Assembly: GCF_014201505.1 (NCBI RefSeq)
Contig: NZ_JACHEO010000005.1
Span: 62,001 to 126,000, forward strand
Source: Desulfoprunum benzoelyticum
GTDB lineage: Bacteria; Desulfobacterota; Desulfobulbia; Desulfobulbales; Desulfocapsaceae
Length of the DNA: 64,000 nt
Direction: 5' to 3'
In this document: positions 43,341-52,549 of the stretch, piece after piece
Layout: each line of letters opens with the position of its first letter
How positions within the stretch are numbered: the stretch's first letter is position 1
Position numbers and translations under genes: made by a program
The notes under the pieces: generated by a model
The model's database searches: none
Told to the model about the DNA's origin: nothing
What the model saw: the letters and a program-made list of their open reading frames with translations, nothing else

Positions 43341-43798
43341 CAGAGAATTCCGAGACGGGCAAGGCTCTCGCCGAAATCGTTGAATGTCTCACCGGTCGCA
43401 TCGTTCTCCCGGACCCATGCCTCCTTGTCCCAGATCTCGATCCAATCAAGCATTCCGGTCAGAACAACATCCCTCTTCAGCCCGACATCCATCCGCAGAT
43501 TCTGGGGCAACAGGATTCGCCCCTGTTTGTCCAGAAGGCATTCGGTGACGCCACCGATGACATAACGGACGAAGCTGGTCATGCCCTGCTGTCCCTTCCC
43601 TTCCGTCAGTAACTTGTTTTCCAGAATATCCCAGGCGGCAAGGGGATAGGCGCGGAGGTGCTGCCTGCCCCAGGCAGTGATCATCAGGGTCTCAGATTCA
43701 TACTGGCGAAGCACTTCACGAAAACGACTGGGAAAGTTCAACCTTCCCTTGTCGTCAAGCGTGTGTTCCGACCTGCTGCGAAATCTGCTCTGAATCAT
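43340..43798 (-). CDS. mraZ: Transcriptional regulator MraZ
   Basis: 152 residues from ATG 43798 (MIQSRFRSRSEHTLD), which has AAGG 8 bases upstream; the frame extends 8 codons to a TTG that overlaps the operator repeats and is unlikely. Two AbrB-like halves: DDKGRLNFPSRFREVL and DKQGRILLPQNLRMDVGL. MraZ forms ring oligomers that bind tandem repeats before its own operon and control the dcw cluster. First gene of the cluster. Confidence 0.93.
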   Translation of the reverse strand: MIQSRFRSRSEHTLDDKGRLNFPSRFREVLRQYESETLMITAWGRQHLRAYPLAAWDILENKLLTEGKGQQGMTSFVRYVIGGVTECLLDKQGRILLPQNLRMDVGLKRDVVLTGMLDWIEIWDKEAWVRENDATGETFNDFGESLARLGIL

Positions 43799-43822
43799 GA
43801 AAGCGCCCTTCTCCTCTTCCAA

Positions 43823-43857
43823 CCACCAACAACCACCTTTCTACCACTTTGCTCCAC
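43823..43857 (-). promoter_or_regulatory. MraZ-box-like operator: four GTGG direct repeats
   Basis: On the minus strand GTGG occurs at 43857, 43847, 43836 and 43826 (5' ends), with spacings of 10, 11 and 10 bases, one helical turn. This matches the tandem G-rich repeats bound by MraZ in E. coli and Mycoplasma. They start just downstream of the predicted transcription start. Confidence 0.7.
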
Positions 43858-43867
43858 TATATGATCT

Positions 43868-43895
43868 TTTATATCAGGACCAGACAGACTGTCAA
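43868..43895 (-). promoter_or_regulatory. Main promoter of the dcw cluster (mraZ promoter)
   Basis: Perfect TTGACA (43895-43890), 16-base spacer, TATAAA (43873-43868) on the minus strand, about 70 bases before the mraZ ATG and directly in front of the MraZ-box repeats. Confidence 0.75.
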
Positions 43896-44282
43896 GGGAA
43901 ATTACATGTAACTTCGGGCAAGTAACTAAATTGACAGAGAATCCTGGAAATAACTACATGCGGGCGCATCAAGCAACTCTACACCATATGTGGTATATCA
44001 ATAGACTGCAGGGCATTCGCACCGTCGGTCTGCCACCGTCAGCTCACGACCGCCGGCAACAGTCAGCAGGGCCTGATATTTCAGGCAACGCGTGAATAAT
44101 GGGGCCTTGCGTCGACATTCCTGCAAAAAAGGATGTGGCGAAAAGTGGTGCGAATTGAAAACGCGATGCTGATCAAAAGAGAGGTGAGGAAGTAGAACCG
44201 GGCAGGCCCGGACAAATCGAAACTGCTAGGGGATGGAAGGCGACCCCGGCCGGGAGAGTCGGGATCGCCCAAAGGAGAGGGG
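43896..44282. other. Intergenic region between panB and mraZ
   Basis: About 390 bases without a recognisable gene. Besides the mraZ promoter at its edge it holds a hairpin at 44239-44269 (10-bp arms, one mismatch) just beyond the panB stop, with no clear T-tract. I see nothing else in it. Confidence 0.5.
44239..44269 (-). terminator. Stem-loop after panB (possible weak terminator)
   Basis: GGCGACCCCG (44239-44248) pairs with CGGGATCGCC (44260-44269), one mismatch, 11-base loop. It is 13 bases beyond the panB stop. The T-tract is poor, so confidence is low. Confidence 0.35.
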
Positions 44283-45113
44283 CTATTCCGCCAGGAGCTG
44301 GCGGTAATCGAGGCTGTCGGCGAAACTGTGCTCCGCCCCTGGATAGGAACCGTTGCGCACCTCGCTGTTGTACTCCTCGACCGCCGCTTTGATCTGCGGC
44401 GCGAGGCTGGCATACTGTTTGACGAATTTCGGTTGGAACTTCTCGAACATCCCAAGCATGTCCTGGCCGACCAGGACCTGGCCGTCACAGTGGACCCCGG
44501 CGCCGATGCCGATCGTCGGGATCGCCAGGGACGAGGTGATGATTTCGGCCAGCCCCGCCGGCACACACTCGATGGTCAGGGCGAAGGCCCCGGCCTCTTC
44601 CAGGGCCTTCGCCTCGGCGACCAGCCGCCGCGCCGCCTCCAGGTCCTTGCCCTGGACCTTATAGCCGCCGAGCTGGCTGGCGGTCTGGGGGGTCAAACCG
44701 ATGTGGCCCATGACCGGCACCCCGGCCTCGACCAGCCCCTTCACCACCACGCACATCTCAAGACCGCCTTCGAGTTTGACGGCATCGGAACCGGCCTCCT
44801 TCATGATCCGCAGGCCGTTGATCACCGCATCCCGCACCCCGGTGTGGTAAGACCCGAAGGGCATGTCGCAGATCACAAAGGCATCCGGAGCCCCCCGACG
44901 AACAGCGGCAGCGTGATGGATCATATCCGCCATCGTTACCGGCACCGTCGAGTCATATCCCAGCATGACCATCCCGAGCGAATCCCCGACCAGGAGGATA
45001 TCGACCTCGCAGGATGCGAACAGTGACGCCATTGCGGCATCGTAGGCAGTAAGCACCGTGATCTTGCTGCCGCCGGCCTTCATTGCCCTGATATCTCTGA
45101 TTGTTTTGCGCAT
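44283..45113 (-). CDS. panB: 3-methyl-2-oxobutanoate hydroxymethyltransferase
   Basis: 276 residues from ATG 45113 (MRKTIRDIRAMK), which has AGGAG 5 bases upstream; the open frame runs on to 45179 but without conserved sequence. TIM-barrel enzyme making ketopantoate for pantothenate/CoA, Mg-dependent. VLTAYDAAMA, LVGDSLGMVMLGYDSTVPV (metal Asp), DMPFGSYH, VKLEGG, GHIGLTPQ, ECVPAGLAEIIT and PTIGIGAG are the standard PanB signature blocks. Last gene of the cca-rlmE-yebC-ruvCAB-panB run, 43 bases after ruvB. Confidence 0.95.
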   Translation of the reverse strand: MRKTIRDIRAMKAGGSKITVLTAYDAAMASLFASCEVDILLVGDSLGMVMLGYDSTVPVTMADMIHHAAAVRRGAPDAFVICDMPFGSYHTGVRDAVINGLRIMKEAGSDAVKLEGGLEMCVVVKGLVEAGVPVMGHIGLTPQTASQLGGYKVQGKDLEAARRLVAEAKALEEAGAFALTIECVPAGLAEIITSSLAIPTIGIGAGVHCDGQVLVGQDMLGMFEKFQPKFVKQYASLAPQIKAAVEEYNSEVRNGSYPGAEHSFADSLDYRQLLAE

Positions 45114-45156
45114 CATTTCTCCTGTGTCCAGGTATTGGCTGCCTTGTCTTCGACAG

Positions 45157-46224
45157 TTACTGATCTTCCCTCTCCTCAAACAGCGACGGATGATTCTTCA
45201 GTCGAGACGGCGACTTGCGCTGAAAATGCTCATAGGCCTTGACGGTCGCCACCCGCCCCCGCGGCGTCCGTTTGATGAAGCCCGACTGGATCAGAAAGGG
45301 CTCATAAACATCCTCGAGAGTGTTCTTCTCCTCGCAGACCACGGTCGCCAGGGTCTCCAGGCCGATCGGGCCACCGTGGAACTTGTCGATGACAGTCAGC
45401 AGGATGCGACGATCCATGTCATCAAGACCGAATCGGTCAACCCCGAGCAGGTCGAGGGCCTCGTCGGCGACCTTGGCGTCGACCACCTGATGGCCCCCGA
45501 CCTCGGCGAAATCCCGCACCCGGCGCAGCAGGCGGTTGGCGATCCGCGGTGTGCCGCGCGACCGCCGCCCCAGTTCGAGCGCCCCGGAATGATCGACGTG
45601 CATACCCAGCAGGGCGGCCGAACGGAGGACGATGGTGACCAGTTCTTCCGGCGAGTAGAATTCGAGCCGCAACACGACTCCGAACCGGTCGCGCAGCGGC
45701 GGGGTCAGCAGCCCAGTGCGGGTGGTGGCGCCGACCAGGGTGAAACGGGGCAGGTTCATCTTCACCGACCGGGCCCCCGGCCCCTGGCCGATGATCAGAT
45801 CGAGCTGAAAATCCTCCATCGCCGGGTAGAGTACCTCCTCGACGACATGGTTGAGACGGTGGATCTCGTCGATGAACAGGATGTCCCCTTCCTGCAGGCT
45901 GGTCAGAATCGCCGCCAGATCGCCCTGTTTTTCGATCACCGGGCCGGAGGTGACCTTGATCCCGGCTCCCATCTCGTTGGCGATGATATACGACAGGGTC
46001 GTCTTGCCGAGGCCGGGAAATCCGTGAAAGAGGACATGGTCAAGGGGTTCGCCCCTTCCCCTGGCAGCCTTCATAAAGATATCGAGGCTGCGGCAGACCT
46101 GCTCCTGGCCGATATAGTCGGCCAACCGCTGCGGCCGCAGGGCGTGGTCGTTCACCGGTTCCCGGCTGAGCGGCTGGGGATTGACCAGGCGACCATCGAC
46201 GGCGATCTCCTCTTCCCTGTTCAT
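45157..46224 (-). CDS. ruvB: Holliday junction branch migration ATPase RuvB
   Basis: 355 residues. Hexameric AAA+ motor that drives branch migration with Ruv[15 protein letters not shown], Walker [15 protein letters not shown] near 69-82, Walker [12 protein letters not shown], sensor [19 protein letters not shown] (arginine finger), C-terminal winged helix with [12 protein letters not shown] and TPRGRVAT. Overlaps ruvA by 4 bases. Confidence 0.97.
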   Translation of the reverse strand: MNREEEIAVDGRLVNPQPLSREPVNDHALRPQRLADYIGQEQVCRSLDIFMKAARGRGEPLDHVLFHGFPGLGKTTLSYIIANEMGAGIKVTSGPVIEKQGDLAAILTSLQEGDILFIDEIHRLNHVVEEVLYPAMEDFQLDLIIGQGPGARSVKMNLPRFTLVGATTRTGLLTPPLRDRFGVVLRLEFYSPEELVTIVLRSAALLGMHVDHSGALELGRRSRGTPRIANRLLRRVRDFAEVGGHQVVDAKVADEALDLLGVDRFGLDDMDRRILLTVIDKFHGGPIGLETLATVVCEEKNTLEDVYEPFLIQSGFIKRTPRGRVATVKAYEHFQRKSPSRLKNHPSLFEEREDQ

Positions 46225-46841
46225 GCCAGCGCCCTCAACGCCTCTTTGATCATATCCTCAAAGTTCATCTCACTGAAGGTCTCCTCACCAACCTGTTTTT
46301 TGACCGTCGCCAGCGCCTGCCGGGCAACCGGGTCGGCATAGCCGAGATTGCCGAGGGCTGAAAGGACATCGTAGACTGCCGATCCCGGCCGCGCCGGGGC
46401 GGTCGCGACAATGCCGGCCAGAGACGATTCCGGCACCAGCCGACCGACCTTGTCGGTGAGTTCGACGCAGATGCGTTCCGCAGTTTTTTTGCCGATGCCG
46501 GGCAGGGCGATCAGACGCTTGCTGTCGCCCTCGGCGATGGCCCGGCACAACTCGCCGGCCGGCATCCCGGACAACATCGCCAGGGCCAGTTTCGGCCCGA
46601 CACCGGCGACCGTCTTCAGCATCAGAAACAGTTCCTTCCCCTGTTCTTCGAGGAAACCGAACAGGATCAGGGTGTCCTCGCGAACATAGGTATGGATGTA
46701 AAGAAAGATATCATCGCCCTTGTCGGGCAGACGGGCGATGCAGTCGGTGGTGACATAAACCTCGTAGCCGACACCCGACACATCGACCACCACCCGGTCG
46801 TTGTACTTCTGGAGAATTCTGCCGGAAAGCGCTGCGATCAT
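46221..46841 (-). CDS. ruvA: Holliday junction DNA-binding protein RuvA
   Basis: 206 residues. N-terminal OB fold ([12 protein letters not shown]), two helix-hairpin-helix motifs ([15 protein letters not shown] and [17 protein letters not shown]) and a C-terminal RuvB-binding domain ([16 protein letters not shown]). Forms a tetramer on Holliday junctions. Overlaps ruvC and ruvB by 4 bases each. Confidence 0.96.
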   Translation of the reverse strand: MIAALSGRILQKYNDRVVVDVSGVGYEVYVTTDCIARLPDKGDDIFLYIHTYVREDTLILFGFLEEQGKELFLMLKTVAGVGPKLALAMLSGMPAGELCRAIAEGDSKRLIALPGIGKKTAERICVELTDKVGRLVPESSLAGIVATAPARPGSAVYDVLSALGNLGYADPVARQALATVKKQVGEETFSEMNFEDMIKEALRALA

Positions 46842-47335
46842 TTGGTCACCCGGAACTGGTTGGCGTGGCAGATGGCGACGGCCAGGGCATCGGCGGCGTC
46901 GACGCTGGGGGAGGCGGACAGGCCAAGGAGAACCCTGACCATGTGCTGCACCTGGTTTTTTTCAGCCTGGCCATATCCGGCCACAGCCTGTTTCACCCGG
47001 CGCGGGCTGTAATCATGGACCGCCAGACCGTTCTGCATCGCCGCCACCACCGCCGCGCCGCGGGCATGGCCGAGTTTCAGGGCCGAACGGGGGTTGGTGG
47101 CGAGAAAGACATCCTCGACTGCCGCCACCGCCGGCTGGTGCAATTGAATGACCTCGTTGACGCCGTCGAATATCTCGTTCAGTCGGTGGGCAAAGGGATG
47201 TTTCCGATCAGTGACGATCGTGCCGCAGGTGATGAAGCGCAACTGCCCGCGATCGACTTCAATCACCCCGTAACCGGTTATCCGGGAACCGGGATCGATG
47301 CCGAGGATCCGTTCCATTGCCGGCAGACCGGTCAT
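46838..47335 (-). CDS. ruvC: Holliday junction resolvase RuvC
   Basis: 165 residues. RNase-H-fold nuclease that cuts junctions. ILGIDPGSRITGYGV (first catalytic Asp), AAVEDVFLATN (Glu), and C-terminal DAADALAVAICH (Asp pair) are intact. An ATG six codons in (47317) gives the more usual N-terminus; both starts lack a strong ribosome site. Downstream of yebC by 47 bases. Confidence 0.95.
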   Translation of the reverse strand: MTGLPAMERILGIDPGSRITGYGVIEVDRGQLRFITCGTIVTDRKHPFAHRLNEIFDGVNEVIQLHQPAVAAVEDVFLATNPRSALKLGHARGAAVVAAMQNGLAVHDYSPRRVKQAVAGYGQAEKNQVQHMVRVLLGLSASPSVDAADALAVAICHANQFRVTK

Positions 47336-47382
47336 CGCGGCGGCACCGCCGGCGGCGGGAGGTGGCGCGGCTCCATCGTCCC

Positions 47383-48132
47383 CTAGGAAATCTGCTCCAT
47401 GAGGTCGTCATCGATATCGAAGTTGGCGTTGACATTCTGGACGTCATCGTGATCTTCGAGATTTTCGAGCAGTTTCATGAGGCTGCGGGCATTCTTCTCG
47501 TCGGTGACCTCGACCATGTTCTTCGGTATCCGGGTGATCGAGGCCTCGAGAAAGGTCAATCCTGCCTCCTCCAACGCCGTCCGGACCGCATCGAAATCCT
47601 CCGGTGCCGTCAGGACCTGGTATTCGGTCTCCTCCTCGACGACGTCCTCAGCCCCCGCCTCAAGCGCCATTTCCATCAGCTTTTCTTCGGCGATCAGGGA
47701 TTTGTCGACCTGGATCAGGCCTTTTTTCTCAAACATCCACGACACGCAGCCGAACTCGCCGAGATTGCCGCCGCTCTTGGCGAAATAATGGCGGATATCA
47801 GCCACCGTACGGTTGCGGTTGTCGGTCATGCAGTCGACCAGCACGGCGACCCCGCCGGGACCATAGCCCTCGTAGAGAATCTCCTCATAGACCTCGCCGG
47901 CGATCTCGCCGGTCCCCTTCTTGATCGCCCGGGCAATATTCTCCTTCGGCATGTTCTCCGCCTTGGCGGTGTTGATCGCCGCCCGCAGCCGGGCATTGCC
48001 CTCGGGATCACCGCCGCCGCTGCGCGCCGCCACGGTGATCTCCTTGATCAGCCGGGTGAAGATCTGGCCCCGTTTGGCGTCAATCGCCCCTTTCTTCCTC
48101 TTGATCGTTGACCATTTCGAATGACCTGACAT
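47383..48132 (-). CDS. yebC: YebC/PmpR-family DNA-binding regulatory protein
   Basis: 249 residues. [22 protein letters not shown] at the start (shown here in part), [27 protein letters not shown] and [15 protein letters not shown] are family hallmarks. YebC proteins act as transcription or translation factors; a role in relieving ribosome stalling at proline stretches has been reported for some. The yebC-ruvC neighbourhood is common in bacteria. Confidence 0.95.
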   Translation of the reverse strand: MSGHSKWSTIKRKKGAIDAKRGQIFTRLIKEITVAARSGGGDPEGNARLRAAINTAKAENMPKENIARAIKKGTGEIAGEVYEEILYEGYGPGGVAVLVDCMTDNRNRTVADIRHYFAKSGGNLGEFGCVSWMFEKKGLIQVDKSLIAEEKLMEMALEAGAEDVVEEETEYQVLTAPEDFDAVRTALEEAGLTFLEASITRIPKNMVEVTDEKNARSLMKLLENLEDHDDVQNVNANFDIDDDLMEQIS

Positions 48133-48177
48133 ACATTCCCTATCGGTTAAGCGATATCCTCTGACCGGGGTCGCCCC

Positions 48178-48840
48178 TCAGTCGCTTTCATTCATCCCAT
48201 CCATGCCGTTTTGATCCGGGGCGGCAGAGGCTGCGACCGTCTCCGGCCTCCGGTATTCCATCGCCAGGACAAAAACCTCGCGGCTCTCCACCCGCGAACT
48301 CCTCGGCTTGAGCACCTTGACCATCGCAAAACGCTGCTTGACCTCGTCGACAAAGGCCGGAAAGTCCTCACCCTGGAAAACCTTGCAGATGTAGTGTCCG
48401 CGATCGAGCAGCAATATTTCGGCCAGGGCCAGGGTCCTGCGCACCAGATCGATCGAATGCTGGGAATCGGCCCAGCGGTTGCCCGTGGTTTTCGGTGCCA
48501 GATCGGAGATCAGCACCTTGAAGGCCGGCCTGATCCGCCGTACCAGAGGAACCAGTTCCGGCTCCATGATATCCTGGCAGAGCCAATGGATCGGGGCGCT
48601 TCCAGGCCGGGGAGACTCGATCGCCTGCTGCAGGTCGACCCCGACCACGACGCCCTTCGGACCGACCACCTCGGCGGCAAACAGCGACCAGCTGCCGGGA
48701 AAACAGCCAAGATCGAGCACGCTGTCGCCCCGTCGCATGAACCGGTACTTTGCCTGAACCTCTTCCAGCTTATAGACCGATCTGGCCGGATATTGGTCCT
48801 TTTTGGCCTTTTTGAAATAGTAGTCCTGAACTTTACGCAC
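48178..48840 (-). CDS. rlmE: 23S rRNA 2'-O-ribose methyltransferase RlmE (FtsJ)
   Basis: 220 residues. Methylates U2552 of 23S rRNA. K-D-K-E tetrad visible: Lys in RSVYKLEE, Asp in VLISDLAP, Lys in HYICKVFQG and Glu in SRVESREVF; motif I VLDLGCFPGSWS. GTG start with a weak site. The C-terminal ~20 residues are low-complexity. In one run with cca and yebC. Confidence 0.94.
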   Translation of the reverse strand: MRKVQDYYFKKAKKDQYPARSVYKLEEVQAKYRFMRRGDSVLDLGCFPGSWSLFAAEVVGPKGVVVGVDLQQAIESPRPGSAPIHWLCQDIMEPELVPLVRRIRPAFKVLISDLAPKTTGNRWADSQHSIDLVRRTLALAEILLLDRGHYICKVFQGEDFPAFVDEVKQRFAMVKVLKPRSSRVESREVFVLAMEYRRPETVAASAAPDQNGMDGMNESD

Positions 48841-48897
48841 GTTTTAGTCCATTTGGTTTTCTTTGACAAGACGAAATCAGCCGGATTCCGGCGGTTG

Positions 48898-50400
48898 TCA
48901 CGGCAGCTCGGCACCGTCACCGGCACCATCGGCGATAAACGCCGTGACCCACGCGATCGCTTCCTCCCTGGCGGTGATCCGGCCTTCGACCCGCAGGGCC
49001 TCGAGCTCCTGCAGGATGGTGCGGAAGATGGGACCGGGCGACAGACCAAGTTCGGTGATCAGGTCATCGCCGGTCAGCAGCGGCGGACCGACCGCCACCG
49101 GCCGTATATCTTCTGCAATGATCTGCAGCACCTGGCCGAACAGCTCGACCAGTTCCGCCTCCATCCGCGGCGGTTTCTTTTCGCCGCGGCTGGCAAGGCT
49201 GTCGGCCATCGCCAGCAGGAAGAGGCCGTCGAGGTCGGCGCCGGCCCTCTGGCTCAGTTTCAGCACCGCCCGTTTGCTGAGCGGCTCGGAGCGGCGGACA
49301 TTGCACAGGTGGAAGGGGTGCATGTGCATGGCGATCAGCTGCCCGGTCCGCTCCCGCTCCTCCTTACTCCATTTCAACCGCTCTGCAAAGAGGCGAAAGA
49401 TGCGGCGGCCGATCTCGTCGTGGTTATGGAAAGTGATGCGGCCATTCTCGAATGCGACCGCCTGGGCTGCGGGCTTGCCGATATCGTGGCACAACGCCGC
49501 CCACTTCAGACAGCGGCGCGAAGGCCCAGCGGCGAGATAGGCATCCAGCCGCCCCGCCGCCTGCGGATAGTGCCGCCCCGGTTGGGCGATGATCGCCTCC
49601 ATCTGCTCAAAGGCGGCAAAGGAATGGTGAAAGACATCGAGATGATGGAACTCCGGCTGCTCCACCCCCACCCCGGCGTAGAGCTCAGGAGCGATGTGCC
49701 GCAGCAGCCCAGCACCGTCCATAGCCCGAAAGGTCGGACAAGCCCGCGGCGAGTCCATGATCAACCCGAGTTCATAACTGATCCGCTCGACCGCCGGCCG
49801 GGCGATCAGGTCGGCGCAACGGCCGATCTCGGCGAGAGAGGCGGCATCGAAGGCAAAGTCCAGGCTCGCCATAAAGCGGAAGCCGCGCAGCATCCGCAGC
49901 GGGTCGTCATCATAGGCTCCGGGACAGGCCCGCAGGATACCCTGCCGCAGATCGTCGCAACCGTGCAACGGGTCGATCAGCTCCGCCTCCTTGCCGCCAC
50001 CGAGCGAGTCGAACGGCACCGCCATGGCGTTGACGGTATAGTCGCGGCGGCACAGATCTTCGGCGATCGTTTCCGCCCGGCCGCGAAAACCGGCAAAATC
50101 GACGGTCAGCCCCCGCCACACAACCCGGGCGACATCCTCGCCGGACCGGCCGAGCTCGACAAAGGCGCCGCCACCGAGAAGACCGATCAGTGCCCGGCAG
50201 CAGCCGGCGGCATCCCGGGCCACGGTCAGATCGAGATCGCCGGCGGCACGGCCGAGCAGACGGTCGCGGACCGTGCCGCCGGAGAGGTAGATCCCGCCGA
50301 TCTCGGCGTCCAGCCGTCGCAAGGCATGGCCGATCTCCGGCGGCCACGGGTCGAGCAGGTCCGTCAGCACCTGCCGATACGCTGTCCTTTCCTTTTGCAT
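48898..50400 (-). CDS. cca: CCA-adding enzyme / poly(A) polymerase family with HD domain
   Basis: 500 residues. Class II nucleotidyltransferase head: YLSGGTVRDRLLGR followed by DLDLTVARDA (catalytic Asp pair near 56-58), RRDYTVNAMAV, DPLRMLRGFRFMASLDF and PAVERISYEL. Middle HD phosphohydrolase motif AALCHDIGKP near 308. The head-plus-HD layout fits CCA tRNA nucleotidyltransferase or poly(A) polymerase; sequence alone does not separate them, and both tRNA genes here already encode CCA. Divergent from dus by 108 bases. Confidence 0.85.
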   Translation of the reverse strand: MQKERTAYRQVLTDLLDPWPPEIGHALRRLDAEIGGIYLSGGTVRDRLLGRAAGDLDLTVARDAAGCCRALIGLLGGGAFVELGRSGEDVARVVWRGLTVDFAGFRGRAETIAEDLCRRDYTVNAMAVPFDSLGGGKEAELIDPLHGCDDLRQGILRACPGAYDDDPLRMLRGFRFMASLDFAFDAASLAEIGRCADLIARPAVERISYELGLIMDSPRACPTFRAMDGAGLLRHIAPELYAGVGVEQPEFHHLDVFHHSFAAFEQMEAIIAQPGRHYPQAAGRLDAYLAAGPSRRCLKWAALCHDIGKPAAQAVAFENGRITFHNHDEIGRRIFRLFAERLKWSKEERERTGQLIAMHMHPFHLCNVRRSEPLSKRAVLKLSQRAGADLDGLFLLAMADSLASRGEKKPPRMEAELVELFGQVLQIIAEDIRPVAVGPPLLTGDDLITELGLSPGPIFRTILQELEALRVEGRITAREEAIAWVTAFIADGAGDGAELP

Positions 50401-50508
50401 TGTCTTTGACTATACTCCCACCACATGTATTTCAACACCACCATACGACCAGTGTACCATACCCGGAAAGCGATGGACAGCTCCCGGCCGACCGGATGAT
50501 CCGAACCG

Positions 50509-51495
50509 ATGCCGGACAACCATAGCCCCGTCAGCGCCGGACCGCCGCCATACCTGACCCTCGCCCCGCTGCAGGGGATCACCGAGGTCCTGTTCCGCAA
50601 CCTCTTCGCCCGCCACTTCCCCGGCTTCGACGCGGCGATGGCCCCCTTCGTCAAACCCCAGGGGCAGGCCCGCTTCCCGGACAGGCTGCTGCGCGACATC
50701 CTTCCCGAACTGAATGGCGGCCTGCCGTTGACCCCGCAGCTGCTGCACAACGATGCCGCCAATTTCCTGGCCATGGCCAACCGCATCGCCGACCTCGGCT
50801 ACCGCGAGATCAACTGGAACCTCGGCTGCCCGGCGCCGATGATCGTCCGCAAGCGGCGGGGTTCCGGCCTGCTGCCCCACCCCGAATCGATCCTCGCCCT
50901 GCTCGACCAGGTCATCCCCCGCCTGCGGCTCGGCCTGTCGATCAAGACCCGGCTGGGCCTCCACGATAAAGGCGAACTGGCGGCCCTGCTGCCCCGGCTC
51001 GATCAGTACCCGCTGACCGGGATCATCATCCACCCCCGCCTGGGAAAACAGCTGTACGAAGGCCGGCCCGATCTCGACGGTTTTGCCGCCTGCCTGCCCT
51101 TGACCCGGCACCCAGTGGCTTACAACGGCGACATCGTTGATGTCGCCGGATTCGTCGCCCTGCAGCACCGGTTCCCGCAGGTCGACCACTGGATGATCGG
51201 CCGCGGCGCCCTCGCCGACCCCTTCCTGCCGGGGGTGATAAAGGGCATGGCAGCACCCGGCAGAGCGGAAAAGACCAGACGGATCCGGAACTTTCACGAT
51301 GAGCTGTACGCCGCCTACCGCGAGCGGCTGGCCGGACCGAGCCACCTGCTGGGGCGGATGAAGCAGCTCTGGGCCTACCTCATCAGCTCCTTTCCGGGCC
51401 GGGAGAAGCTGCTGAAGAAGATCACCAAGGCGATGAGCGAGGACCAGTACCGGCGGATCGTCGAGCAGCTGTGGGATGAAGGCGAAACGGGGTAG
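50509..51495 (+). CDS. dus: tRNA-dihydrouridine synthase (DusC-like)
   Basis: 328 residues. FMN TIM-barrel enzyme that reduces uridines of tRNA. LAPLQGITEVLFRNLFARHF at the N-terminus, the active-site loop INWNLGCPAPMIVRKRRGSGLL with catalytic Cys near 108, SIKTRLGLHD, IIIHPRLG, YNGDIVD and MIGRGALADPFLP (FMN phosphate). The HPRLGKQLYEG segment points to the DusC rather than DusB branch. Position specificity is not certain. Converges with the PP-loop gene. Confidence 0.9.
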   Translation: MPDNHSPVSAGPPPYLTLAPLQGITEVLFRNLFARHFPGFDAAMAPFVKPQGQARFPDRLLRDILPELNGGLPLTPQLLHNDAANFLAMANRIADLGYREINWNLGCPAPMIVRKRRGSGLLPHPESILALLDQVIPRLRLGLSIKTRLGLHDKGELAALLPRLDQYPLTGIIIHPRLGKQLYEGRPDLDGFAACLPLTRHPVAYNGDIVDVAGFVALQHRFPQVDHWMIGRGALADPFLPGVIKGMAAPGRAEKTRRIRNFHDELYAAYRERLAGPSHLLGRMKQLWAYLISSFPGREKLLKKITKAMSEDQYRRIVEQLWDEGETG

Positions 51496-51508
51496 GACTC
51501 GACTGCCG

Positions 51509-52549
51509 TCAGAGCATCCAGCCGGCAAAGTCTTCGTCGACCGCCGGGGCGGCGGCAACATGGCGCTCGCTGCCGGCCAGGGTGATGATGATCTCGCCGG
51601 CCCGGGGCCTGCCGTCGATCTTGCGGGCATAACGGGCGACGAGAGAAGCGGCGAGGTCGAGATCCGCCGTCAGGGCGGCCGGATCGGGGTAACAGCGGGC
51701 GGCCCGCCTGATGATCGCGATCGGTCCCGGTCGCTCCTGTATCCGCAGCACCGCATCGTCCGCCGCCGCCAGCCCCAGCAGACGGTCGTTCTCGGCCTCA
51801 ACCCGGCCAACGACCAGCCAGCCGCCGCCGGGCAGGACAAACTGCCGGCCGACCAGCAGCAGACGGACATCGGCGACGGTGATGTCGGCGATCGGCAGCG
51901 CCAGCTGCCCGCCATAGAGCCGTTCGAGCCGCCGGCTGAGAATCGGATCGGCGAGGATGCAACCCCCTGCCGGTGACGGAAAATCGCGGATTCCGAACTC
52001 CCCGGCCAGGGCGATCTGGCGCGACCGGCCGCGGCCGCTGAAGTCGAGCAGGCGCGAGCGATCGACCAGGCCCTGCTGCTCCGGGTCGGTCTCCGGCAGC
52101 AGTTTGGCCGACAGCGGGCGCAGCAGGATGGAGCGGCTGCCGGAATCCCGGCCGATGACGTTGAGGGTGTCGCGCCGCTGCGACATCGGCCGCTGCCCGA
52201 GCACCTCGCCGGTCACCAGGAACGAGGCCCCGACCTCCGCCATCATCTCTTTCGCCCGCTGCAGCATCATGATCTTGCAGTCGATGCAGGGGTTGAAGTG
52301 CCTGCCGAAACCGTGCCGGGGGTGGTGCAGCAGTTCCAGATAGCCCTCGCTGATATCCTCCACCACGACCTCAAGGCCGTATTTTTCCCGGACCTCCCGG
52401 CGGTAACCCGCCACATCGGCAAGAAGGTCATAGTGAAAGAAGGGGGTGACGAACTTGACCGCCAGGACCTCGATCCCCTGGGCGGCAACCACCCTGGCCG
52501 CCAGGATCGAATCGAGGCCGCCGGAAAACAGGGCCAGGGCTTTCGTCAT
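51509..52549 (-). CDS. PP-loop tRNA thiolation-type protein with NFACT-R/DUF814-like C-terminus
   Basis: 346 residues. PP-loop ATPase motif LFSGGLDSILAARV at 8-21, as in MnmA/ThiI/TtuA thiolation enzymes, then FNPCIDCKIMML (Cys pair near 86-90), VTGEVLGQRPMSQ and DFPSPAGGCILADP with a third conserved Cys. After about residue 210 there is an NFACT-R/DUF814-like RNA-binding part (LVVGRVEAENDRLL). The three Cys could hold an Fe-S cluster or carry persulfide. Likely a tRNA 2- or 4-thiouridine synthase; exact position unknown. ATG overlaps the recN stop by 4 bases. Confidence 0.8.
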   Translation of the reverse strand: MTKALALFSGGLDSILAARVVAAQGIEVLAVKFVTPFFHYDLLADVAGYRREVREKYGLEVVVEDISEGYLELLHHPRHGFGRHFNPCIDCKIMMLQRAKEMMAEVGASFLVTGEVLGQRPMSQRRDTLNVIGRDSGSRSILLRPLSAKLLPETDPEQQGLVDRSRLLDFSGRGRSRQIALAGEFGIRDFPSPAGGCILADPILSRRLERLYGGQLALPIADITVADVRLLLVGRQFVLPGGGWLVVGRVEAENDRLLGLAAADDAVLRIQERPGPIAIIRRAARCYPDPAALTADLDLAASLVARYARKIDGRPRAGEIIITLAGSERHVAAAPAVDEDFAGWML

